Part shown: positions 1 to 6,917 of the stretch, piece after piece
Numbering within the stretch: position 1 is the first letter of the stretch
Layout of the letters: the number at the start of each line of letters is the position of its first letter
Assembly: GCA_965237855.1 (NCBI GenBank)
Contig: CBDEGK010000008.1
Location: 372,001 to 436,000, forward strand
DNA length: 64,000 bases
Origin: CBDEGK01 sp965237855
Lineage (GTDB): Bacteria; Pseudomonadota; Gammaproteobacteria; Pseudomonadales; Halieaceae
Reading direction: 5' to 3'
The notes under the pieces: generated by a model
Databases searched by the model: none
What the model saw: only the letters and a program-made list of their open reading frames with translations
What the model was told of the DNA's origin: nothing
Made by a program: the position numbers and the translations under genes

Positions 1-654
1 CTCAGAGAAGCCTGTATCTTCCTCGAACTCGTTCAGTTCAGGCGTGTCGGACTCTTTCGCGACCAGGTCATCGAAAAAAATGGTCATCTCATCCTTGAAG
101 CTTTTGCGTATATCGTCCTTGGCACGTTTGATCTGGTTCATGGCCTCATACAGGTCTTCCTGCTCGTTCCTGGTGCTCGGTCGTGAGGACAGGTCGAACA
201 GGTGATCCGCCAGGGCCAGTAAGTAGTTGTTAATGACTTTGTCCAGCTGGTTCAGGCTGCGTTTGCGCACTTCCGGCAGGAGTTCATGGGTCTCTTCGGC
301 GGATGGGGCGGGTCGAATCTTGATGTTACTACGGAGTTTCTTGAGCAGGGTGGCGGTCGTCACCGATACCCGATCGCGAAAGCTGACGGTCAGGTTTGTG
401 CCTTTGGAGCCTTCGAACGTGACCGGGATGACAAACTGACTGCCATCGTCGTCAAATACTTTCAGGAATACCAGGTCACCCTTGGTGCCCACGCGAATGT
501 CGAGCGCGCCACTGAGCTTACCTCGCATAGGTCGGGTATCGGTCAGCACCAGGCCCTGGTCCAGTGCCATGCTGACCTCTCCCGCATACTGCGGAATGCC
601 GTCGATATGAATTTCTGCTAGCTGGCTTTTCTCCAGCTGCTCTGGTTCGGCCAT
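1..654 (-). CDS. DUF1631 family protein (N-terminal part, runs off the window)
   Basis: This minus-strand frame is open from an ATG at 654 down to base 1, giving the first 218 residues; the C-terminus lies outside the window. The first ~90 residues resemble a PilZ-like beta region (charged, with a DTRPMRGKL stretch). They are followed by a helical segment (LLALADHLFDLSSRP ... LYEAMNQIKRAKDDI) that I recognise as typical of DUF1631 proteins, which are long, uncharacterised gammaproteobacterial proteins of about 700 residues. The function is unknown; a PilZ-like part would suggest a link to cyclic-di-GMP, but that is inference. It lies downstream of the PQQ dehydrogenase in the same direction, separated by 138 bp that hold no gene. 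Confidence 0.7.
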   Translation of the reverse strand, partial: MAEPEQLEKSQLAEIHIDGIPQYAGEVSMALDQGLVLTDTRPMRGKLSGALDIRVGTKGDLVFLKVFDDDGSQFVIPVTFEGSKGTNLTVSFRDRVSVTTATLLKKLRSNIKIRPAPSAEETHELLPEVRKRSLNQLDKVINNYLLALADHLFDLSSRPSTRNEQEDLYEAMNQIKRAKDDIRKSFKDEMTIFFDDLVAKESDTPELNEFEEDTGFSE

Positions 655-792
655 TCGTACCTCAGGTAACAATGGGATGCAGAGGTACCGATGCCGACAC
701 ACTCTGCGCTAAAGTTAATGAGTATAACCTTATCAATGGGCTGGGGTACAAACCCCGAGGCGCTCAATGTCTGCGCTGTGACCCGAGGCTCC

Positions 793-2748
793 CTAGTTCA
801 CGGGAAGGGCGAAAGCGACGATGGCATCACCCGGTTCTGACCAGCCGTGGCCACCTGCGGCAATGACCACAAACTGCCGCTGACTGCTGGGCAAGCGATA
901 GCTCAGCGGAGTTGCGTTACCGGTGTAGGGCAGGTCATGTTTCCAGAGTTCCCTGCCGCTGCTGGCCTCGAAGGCGCGAAAATAACTGTCGGTGGTTGCA
1001 CCGATGAACAGCAAGCCACTGGCCGTGGCGATTGAACCGCCCTGGTTGGGGGTGCCGGTGTTCAAGCGGATTGGCCATGGCGCCTGGCCGCGGGTGTTGC
1101 CCAGCGGCTCGCGCCAGGTAATCTCGCCTGAGCGCAAATCCACAGCGGTGAAAGAACCCCAGGGCCTGGGGTTGCAGGGCGTTCCCAGGGGCGAAAACAA
1201 GGAAAAGCGATTGACCCCATACGGCGTACCCGTCATCGGATAGTACTCATCCGGGTACATCCCCTCGGTCGGGTTTAAGGCCTCGTAATCATCGCGATCT
1301 ATCAGCTTCACCACTGAGGCAATGTGGGTTTGATTGACGTAGAGCATGCCCTCGATCGGGTCAATGGTCAGCCCACCCCAGTTGATGCCCCCGGTGGTAG
1401 TTGGGTAGAGCACGCTGCCCCGGTAGGACGGCGGTGTGAACATGCCCTCGGAACGATACTTGGCCAACTCTTGCTGACAAGCGCCCTTGGTAACAAAGGC
1501 GAAGTCGCTCATATTGTCGGCGCTGAGCTGCGTCGGCAGATGAAGCGGTGCCGGGTGGGTCGGGAAAGGCTGGGTCGCGGACAGCTGTTCTCCCGGCACC
1601 CCAGCCTGGGGAACCGGCCGTTCCTCAACCGGGTATAAAGGCTCACCGGTCTCCCTGTTCAGCAGGAAGACATGGCCGACCTTGGTGCCCTGGGCCAGGC
1701 CTTTGATGCCGCCGCCAACCCCCTCAATTTCAAACAGCACCGGCTGTGAGGCCACGTCGTAGTCCCAGATGTCGTGATGGACGGTCTGAAACTGCCAGGC
1801 CACCTCACCCGATGAGGCTTTGAGTGCCACCACCGAAGAGCCGTAAAAATCAATACCGTCGCGATCGCCGCCGTATAAATCCGGTGATGGATTGCCAGTC
1901 GGAACGAATATCAGGTCGAGTTCAGGATCGCCGGAAATCGGCGCCCATACATTGGGCGAGCCCAGGTGATACAAGGTATTGCCAAGGCTGTCGCGATGGC
2001 GTGATTTGTAGTCGTCGCTGACCGGCTCCCAGGCCCAGACCTGCTCGCCGTTGACGACATTGAAGGCGCGCACCACGCCGCTGGGAACATCGACCCGGTC
2101 GTTGTCGGGAATCATGGCGCCTACAACGGCGATATCGCCACTAATATAAGGTGGCGAGGTGGGGTAGTACTCCCAGGACTCGGCACCGCTGATACCTTCC
2201 TTCAGTGCCACTTTGCCGCCGCTGCCAAAGTCGGGGCAGAGTTGGCCGCTACTAGCATCGAGGGCGATCAGTTCGGCGTCGCGGGTGCCGTGGAGGATGC
2301 GCTTGCCGCAGAAGGTGTCCGGCGCCTGTGCGGACTGCCAGTAGGACACTCCGCGGCACACTGCCGGGTATAGACCACTGCGCTTGTTCTGTACCTGAGG
2401 GTCATAAACCCAGCGTTCAGCGCCGGATTCCGGGTCCAGCGCAAATACCCTGCCGTAGGGTGTGCAGTAATACAGTGTATTGTTGGTGACGATGGGGGTG
2501 ACCTGCAGACTGGTGAAGCTCCACTCGCCATGACCATTGGAAAAATCCCCCGAATTGTGGGTCCATGCAACCTCCAGCTCGTCTACGTTGGCCGGCGTAA
2601 TCTGGTCCAGTACGGAATAGTGGTTGGCTTCGATATTGCCACCGTAAGATGGCCACTCGCCGGCGCTTGTTGACGCCCGCGCTATGGGGTTGGGGGGGTG
2701 GCAAGCAGCGACGCCGAGAGCCAGGAACAAGCTGACGAGCGCTCTCAT
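793..2748 (-). CDS. PQQ-dependent (quinoprotein) dehydrogenase, lipoprotein
   Basis: 651 residues. The N-terminus (MRALVSLFLALGVAAC) is a lipoprotein signal with the lipobox cysteine at residue 16, so the enzyme is probably anchored in the periplasm. The body has the repeated beta-propeller W-motifs of the PQQ-dependent glucose/alcohol dehydrogenase family: WPSYGGNIEANHYS near the N-terminus, HHDIWDYDVASQPVLF in the middle, GLLFIGATTDSYFRAF and the QRQFVVIAAGGHG ending typical of membrane glucose-dehydrogenase-like proteins. It would oxidise an alcohol or sugar and pass electrons to the respiratory chain; the substrate cannot be told from sequence. No haem c motif is present. The stop codon of the SDR gene upstream is 2 bp from this start, so the two form an operon divergent from the F420 genes. 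Confidence 0.88.
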   Translation of the reverse strand: MRALVSLFLALGVAACHPPNPIARASTSAGEWPSYGGNIEANHYSVLDQITPANVDELEVAWTHNSGDFSNGHGEWSFTSLQVTPIVTNNTLYYCTPYGRVFALDPESGAERWVYDPQVQNKRSGLYPAVCRGVSYWQSAQAPDTFCGKRILHGTRDAELIALDASSGQLCPDFGSGGKVALKEGISGAESWEYYPTSPPYISGDIAVVGAMIPDNDRVDVPSGVVRAFNVVNGEQVWAWEPVSDDYKSRHRDSLGNTLYHLGSPNVWAPISGDPELDLIFVPTGNPSPDLYGGDRDGIDFYGSSVVALKASSGEVAWQFQTVHHDIWDYDVASQPVLFEIEGVGGGIKGLAQGTKVGHVFLLNRETGEPLYPVEERPVPQAGVPGEQLSATQPFPTHPAPLHLPTQLSADNMSDFAFVTKGACQQELAKYRSEGMFTPPSYRGSVLYPTTTGGINWGGLTIDPIEGMLYVNQTHIASVVKLIDRDDYEALNPTEGMYPDEYYPMTGTPYGVNRFSLFSPLGTPCNPRPWGSFTAVDLRSGEITWREPLGNTRGQAPWPIRLNTGTPNQGGSIATASGLLFIGATTDSYFRAFEASSGRELWKHDLPYTGNATPLSYRLPSSQRQFVVIAAGGHGWSEPGDAIVAFALPVN

Positions 2749-2750
2749 GG

Positions 2751-3533
2751 TTACTTGTCCTTTTTGGTATTGGCAGCATTCAGGAACGCGGGCGCCTCGC
2801 CTCCGCCGTGAACAGCGAGGTGGGCACCACTGACATAGCTGGAGAGGGGTGAGGCGAGGAACAGGCAGGCATCGCCAATATCCTGGGGCACCGCCATTCT
2901 ACCCAGGGGAATGGTTCTGCCGACGGCAGCGATACCTTCCTCGTCACCGTAGTGAAGATGGGATTGTTCGGTTTGGGTCAGGCCGCAAATAATGGCATTG
3001 ATGCGCACCTTCGGTGCCCACTCTACCGCCAGCGATGTGCCCAGGTTGACCAGGCCGGCTTTGGCGGCGCCGTAGGCCGCGGTGCCGGGTGAGGGACGGA
3101 TCGTGGAGACGCTGGCAATATTGATAATGCTACCGCCTTCATCCTGACCCTGCATGACGGCGTTGGCAGCCTGGGCAAAATTCAGGGGTGCGATCAGGTT
3201 TAAGCGAATAATGGCCTCGGAGAATCGGGGCGAGGCGGTGGCAGCCTCGGCAAAGGGCGCGCCACCGGCGTTATTGACCAGCACGTCCAGTCGTCCAAAT
3301 TTCTCCACAGTAAAGTCGACACAGGCTTGTATCTGCTCGACGTCGCGTACATCGCACTGGGTAAATACAGCGGTTCGGCCATCGCTGTTAGGTAGTTGGT
3401 CCGGCTCATTGCGGCCGCAAATTACCACCTCGGCGCCTGCATCCAGGAATCGTTCCGTAATGCCTTTGCCGACACCTTTGCCGCCACCGGTTACCAGGGC
3501 AACCTTGCCAGTCATATCCACGGGATTTTCCAT
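2751..3533 (-). CDS. short-chain dehydrogenase/reductase (SDR)
   Basis: 260 residues from the ATG at 3533; the frame is open further upstream but the extra N-terminus is unlike the family. Classical SDR features: cofactor motif TGGGKGVG (residues 15-22), NNAG (87-90), catalytic Tyr154 and Lys158 in YGAAK, and a Ser in the INIASVS strand. The C-terminus (SPLSSYVSGAHLAVHGGGE) matches the usual dimer-contact region. Oxidoreductase on an unknown alcohol or ketone; NAD(P) is the expected cofactor. It is transcribed with the PQQ dehydrogenase and divergently from npdG, so it could supply or use a substrate linked to either; this is inference from position. Confidence 0.88.
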   Translation of the reverse strand: MENPVDMTGKVALVTGGGKGVGKGITERFLDAGAEVVICGRNEPDQLPNSDGRTAVFTQCDVRDVEQIQACVDFTVEKFGRLDVLVNNAGGAPFAEAATASPRFSEAIIRLNLIAPLNFAQAANAVMQGQDEGGSIINIASVSTIRPSPGTAAYGAAKAGLVNLGTSLAVEWAPKVRINAIICGLTQTEQSHLHYGDEEGIAAVGRTIPLGRMAVPQDIGDACLFLASPLSSYVSGAHLAVHGGGEAPAFLNAANTKKDK

Positions 3534-3553
3534 AGTCGAAAAGGGTTCCTTAC

Positions 3554-3582
3554 TTGTTAAACAGGCATGATTTACATAATAT
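3554..3582 (+). promoter_or_regulatory. candidate sigma-70 promoter of the F420 operon
   Basis: TTGTTA (3554-3559), a 17-bp spacer, then TAATAT (3577-3582). It lies in the 166-bp divergent region between the SDR and npdG. A start near 3589 would leave about 110 nt of leader, which contains a GC-rich inverted repeat around 3590-3611. Motif matching by eye only. Confidence 0.5.
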
Positions 3583-3699
3583 GCCGGGGCGGCGGGTATC
3601 GTACCGCCCTTCACAATAGGGGCGCAATTGGCGCCGGCACTCAGCACACAGAGATCGCAGTTTTCAGCTTCTGGTTTAAAAACTCATCGAGAATACAAT

Positions 3700-4377
3700 A
3701 TGTCGAACGAATCATTACCGGTATTGGCCATACTGGGCGGAACAGGTGACCTGGGTACAGGTCTGGCGCGCCGCTGGGCGCAGGCGGGATACCGGGTCAT
3801 TATAGGCTCACGGACCCAGGAAAAAGCCGAGGCCGCGGCCACGGACTTACGCGAAGTGATGGCTGAGCGGGGCGTCGGCGATGTCACGGTTGAGGCCATG
3901 GAAAATCTTGCCGCTGCCACCGAGGCGGATATCGTCACCCTGACCGTACCTTTCAGTCACCAGGTCAGCACACTGGAGTTGGTGAAGCCGGTTATGCAGG
4001 GCAAAATCCTGATTGATGTAACCGTACCGCTGGTGCCACCCAAGGTGGGCCGTGTGCAATTGCCCGAGGAGGGGTCGGCCGGGCAAATTGCCCAGCTAAC
4101 CCTGGGCGAAGAAGTGAAAGTGATATCGGCGTTCCAGAACGTTGCTGCCCATCATTTACAGGAAGGTCAGGGACTTGAGTGCGATGTGCTGGTTTGTGGC
4201 AACGACAAGGAAGCGCGCGCAGAAGTGATAACCCTGATTGAAGCCGTCGGCATGAGGGGGTTCCATGCGGGCCTGATTAATAATGCCGCCGCCGCGGAAG
4301 CGCTGACTTCGCTTATCATTAATATTAATCGCCAGTACAAGTGTCACGCCGGCATCAAGATCACGGGCCTGGACTAG
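3700..4377 (+). CDS. npdG: F420-dependent NADP reductase (NADPH:F420 oxidoreductase)
   Basis: 225 residues from the ATG at 3700, chosen because the family starts a few residues before the dinucleotide fold. The N-terminal Rossmann motif is AILGGTGDLGTGLARRW (GGTGDLG at 13-19), followed by IGSR, the usual NADP-phosphate binding position. The middle (VTLTVPFSHQ, ILIDVTVPL) and end (GLINNAAAAEALTSLIININRQYKCHAGIKITGLD) match the NpdG/Fno family, which passes hydride between F420 and NADP. First gene of the F420 operon; cofE follows 5 bp later. Its presence means reduced F420 can be made from NADPH without a dedicated sugar-phosphate dehydrogenase. Confidence 0.92.
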   Translation: MSNESLPVLAILGGTGDLGTGLARRWAQAGYRVIIGSRTQEKAEAAATDLREVMAERGVGDVTVEAMENLAAATEADIVTLTVPFSHQVSTLELVKPVMQGKILIDVTVPLVPPKVGRVQLPEEGSAGQIAQLTLGEEVKVISAFQNVAAHHLQEGQGLECDVLVCGNDKEARAEVITLIEAVGMRGFHAGLINNAAAAEALTSLIININRQYKCHAGIKITGLD

Positions 4378-4382
4378 GACCA

Positions 4383-5150
4383 ATGAGCCGTGCACTGCAG
4401 CTGATTCCCCTGCAGGAATTTCCCCTGGTCGAACCCGGCCAGGATCTTGGAAAAATAATACTGCAGTCGCTGCGCGACAATTCTCTGACTCTTGAAGATG
4501 GGGATATTGTTGTCGTTGCTCAGAAGGTTATCTCCAAGGCAGAGGGCCGCTACGCGCGTCTATCGGACGTCACACCCAGTGTCGAAGCGCAGCGCCTGGC
4601 AGAGCAGGCGGACAAAGATCCACGCCAGGCCGAGCTGATACTGCGGGAGTCCCGGGAAGTACTACGGGTGCGCCCCGGAGTGATAATTGTTGAGCACAAG
4701 TTGGGCTATGTGCATGCCAATGCCGGCATTGATAAATCCAATATTCCCTCTGATGAAAATGATCCACAGGTGTTGTTGCTGCCAGAAGATTCCGATGCCA
4801 GCGCCGAGTCCCTGCGCAAATTGCTGGTGGCTGAGTTCGATGCGAGGTTGGCGGTGATCGTGAATGACAGCGCCGGCCGCGCCTGGCGCAATGGCACCGT
4901 GGGTATGGCGATTGGTTGTGCCGGCATAGAACCAGTTTCAGACCAGGTTGGCGATCCCGATCTATTTGGCCGTGCCCTGGAGATCACCGAGGTGGCGGTG
5001 GCTGATGAGCTGGCCGCAGCCGCATCCTTTGTCATGGGCCAGGCCGATGAAGGCTGCCCGGTGGTACTGGTACGTGGCGCCGCTTGGAACACGTCCGATA
5101 GTGGCCACAAGCCGCTGCTGCGTTCCGCCGATATGGATATGTTCCGCTAG
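4383..5150 (+). CDS. cofE: coenzyme F420-0:L-glutamate ligase
   Basis: 255 residues from the ATG at 4383; the frame opens earlier but the upstream residues overlap npdG. Family marks: LEDGDIVVVAQKVISKAEGR near the N-terminus, RPGVIIVEHKLGYVHANAGIDKSN, and VIVNDSAGRAWRNGTVGMAIGCAGI with the metal and GTP-binding residues. CofE adds gamma-linked glutamates to F420-0 with GTP. The length equals a single-domain CofE, so the nitroreductase-like C-terminal domain of mycobacterial FbiB is absent. cofD starts 4 bp after the stop. Confidence 0.93.
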   Translation: MSRALQLIPLQEFPLVEPGQDLGKIILQSLRDNSLTLEDGDIVVVAQKVISKAEGRYARLSDVTPSVEAQRLAEQADKDPRQAELILRESREVLRVRPGVIIVEHKLGYVHANAGIDKSNIPSDENDPQVLLLPEDSDASAESLRKLLVAEFDARLAVIVNDSAGRAWRNGTVGMAIGCAGIEPVSDQVGDPDLFGRALEITEVAVADELAAAASFVMGQADEGCPVVLVRGAAWNTSDSGHKPLLRSADMDMFR

Positions 5151-5154
5151 CATT

Positions 5155-6111
5155 ATGAGCGCGGCGCCTAATCATATTCTGGCATTTTCAGGGGGTGTCG
5201 GCGGTGCCAAGCTGGCGCTGGGCCTGTATCGCTGCCTGGCCCCCGATCAGCTGACCATTGTCGCCAACACTGGCGATGATTTTGAGTACATGGGGCTGAA
5301 TGTATCCCCGGACCTGGATACGGTGATGTACACCCTGGCCGGCATTAGCAATACGGAACTGGGTTGGGGCCTGGCGGGGGAGAGTTGGAATTTCCTGGCG
5401 GCGGTTGAAGCGCTCGGTGCTGACAGTTGGTTTCGGCTGGGGGATCGGGATCTGGCCACCCATGTCTGCCGCACCGAGATGCTGCGTGCCGGCAGTAGCT
5501 TGTCTGAGATAACCCAAACCCTTGCCAGCCGGCTGGGCGTCAGCGCCAAGTTACTGCCGATGACCGATGACCGGGTCGCCACCCAGGTGTCCACCGATGA
5601 AGGGGTGCTGCCCTTTCAGCAGTATTTTGTGAAGCGGCAGTGCCAGCCTGCCGTAGACGGTTTTGAATTTACTGGCATCGAGAGCGCTCTGCCGCAGCCG
5701 CAATTTATGGAATGCCTTGAATCGACGACACTCAAGGCCATTGTCATCTGCCCCTCTAATCCCTTTGTCAGCGTCGACCCAATCTTGAAGCTGTCCGGTG
5801 TGTGCGAGGCCATGAAAGCTTCCGCGGCCCCCGTCATTGCTGTATCTCCGATAGTGGCCGGTATGGCAATAAAAGGCCCAGCGGCGAAAATGATGGCGGA
5901 ATTAAACATGCCGGTTACCGCCGAGGCGGTGGCGAGACACTATGTAGGACTGATTGACTGCTTTGTTGTAGACGAAAGTGACGCTAAACTGGTCCCGGAG
6001 ATAGAAAAACTGGGGATGAGAGTGGCTGTGGCGCCCACAATTATGACGACGATGGAAGATCGCGAGAATTTGGCCAGCTTTGTGGTTGATCTGGCCGGGG
6101 AGTGCACCTGA
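5155..6111 (+). CDS. cofD: 2-phospho-L-lactate / phosphoenolpyruvate transferase
   Basis: 318 residues starting at the ATG at 5155 (MSAAPNHILAF). CofD/FbiA signatures: FSGGVGGAKLALG at the N-terminus, NTGDDFEYMGLNVSPDLDTVMYTLAG, LGDRDLATHVCRTEMLR, ICPSNPFVSVDPIL and AVSPIVAGMAIKGPAAKMM. It transfers the phospho-acid from the guanylylated donor made by CofC to the deazaflavin FO, giving (dehydro)F420-0. Its stop overlaps the cofC start by one base (TGATG), indicating translational coupling. Whether the donor carries lactate, pyruvate enol or glycerate cannot be read by eye. Confidence 0.94.
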   Translation: MSAAPNHILAFSGGVGGAKLALGLYRCLAPDQLTIVANTGDDFEYMGLNVSPDLDTVMYTLAGISNTELGWGLAGESWNFLAAVEALGADSWFRLGDRDLATHVCRTEMLRAGSSLSEITQTLASRLGVSAKLLPMTDDRVATQVSTDEGVLPFQQYFVKRQCQPAVDGFEFTGIESALPQPQFMECLESTTLKAIVICPSNPFVSVDPILKLSGVCEAMKASAAPVIAVSPIVAGMAIKGPAAKMMAELNMPVTAEAVARHYVGLIDCFVVDESDAKLVPEIEKLGMRVAVAPTIMTTMEDRENLASFVVDLAGECT

Positions 6112-6917
6112 TGGTGTGGGCCCTGCTGCCAGTGAAAGATCTGGTGCTGGCGAAGACACGTTTGTCGGGCGTGTTAGCCCCCAGCGAAAGGCGCGCCCTG
6201 GCCCAGGCCATGGTGGAGGATGTGTTGTCGGTGCTGGTGGCTAACCCAGTGCTCGAAGGTATCTTGTTGATTTCCGATGATCCCGCCGCCGAGCTGCTTG
6301 CCCACAAGTACAGCATTGAGTGGGTGGCAGAGCACAGCCTGGGTTGCAAAGGCCTGAACGGGTCAGTTTCTGCGGGTCGCGACTTGCTGGCCGAGCGCGG
6401 CGTGACGGATGTCATGGTATTACACAGCGACATTCCCCTGCTGGGCGCCGCTGATATTGAACAATTACTGGCTGACTACACAGACGCCGACGCCGACGTC
6501 GACGTTCTCATCGCCTCTGACCTGGCCGGCACCGGTACCAATATCATGTTGATGCCGACCCGACCGGCACTTGCCCTGCATTATGGCGAGGGCAGCTGTC
6601 AGGCCCACCAGCTGGCGGCAGAGGCTATGGGGTTGCAGGTTAAAACCTTGCATCGCCAAAGCACTGGCCTGGATATCGATTGCCCGGAGGATTTACTGCA
6701 AGCCTGGCACAGTTTTCAAGAGCATAATGTAGAGTCACATTGCGCACGCCTGATACTGGCTTCAGATATTTCCCAGCGGCTGATGACGATGGAGCGTGGC
6801 GGCTTGGGCTTGAGGCCAGATACTGAACTGAAAACTGAACCGGAAGCTGAACTGAAAGCGGAACTGAAAGCGGAACTGAAAGCGGAACTGAAAGCAGAGT
6901 CACATGACCTTATTTGA
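6111..6917 (+). CDS. cofC: phospholactate/PEP guanylyltransferase with a repetitive C-terminal tail
   Basis: 268 residues from the ATG at 6111 that overlaps the cofD stop. Nucleotidyltransferase features: WALLPVKDLVLAKTRLSGVL at the N-terminus, VMVLHSDIPLLG (acidic metal site), and STGLDIDCPEDL near residue 190. CofC/FbiD activates phospholactate, PEP or 3-phosphoglycerate with GTP for CofD. The last ~50 residues go beyond the usual family length and end in a charged ELKA repeat encoded by a 12-bp tandem repeat. The 3' end overlaps cofGH by 14 bp, so part of the tail is constrained by the next gene. Confidence 0.9.
   Translation: MVWALLPVKDLVLAKTRLSGVLAPSERRALAQAMVEDVLSVLVANPVLEGILLISDDPAAELLAHKYSIEWVAEHSLGCKGLNGSVSAGRDLLAERGVTDVMVLHSDIPLLGAADIEQLLADYTDADADVDVLIASDLAGTGTNIMLMPTRPALALHYGEGSCQAHQLAAEAMGLQVKTLHRQSTGLDIDCPEDLLQAWHSFQEHNVESHCARLILASDISQRLMTMERGGLGLRPDTELKTEPEAELKAELKAELKAELKAESHDLI
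6825..6896 (+). repeat. 12-bp tandem repeat inside cofC
   Basis: Six in-frame 12-bp units of the type GAACTGAAAGCG: two degenerate followed by four nearly identical. They encode ELKT-EPEA-ELKA x4 at the very end of CofC, just before the cofGH start. The unit length keeps the frame, so the copy number could vary without breaking the gene. Confidence 0.95.

Noticed and set aside
286..621. Plus-strand open frames within the first 650 bases
   Set aside because: The minus-strand frame has a recognisable DUF1631 pattern; the plus-strand frames are its shadows.
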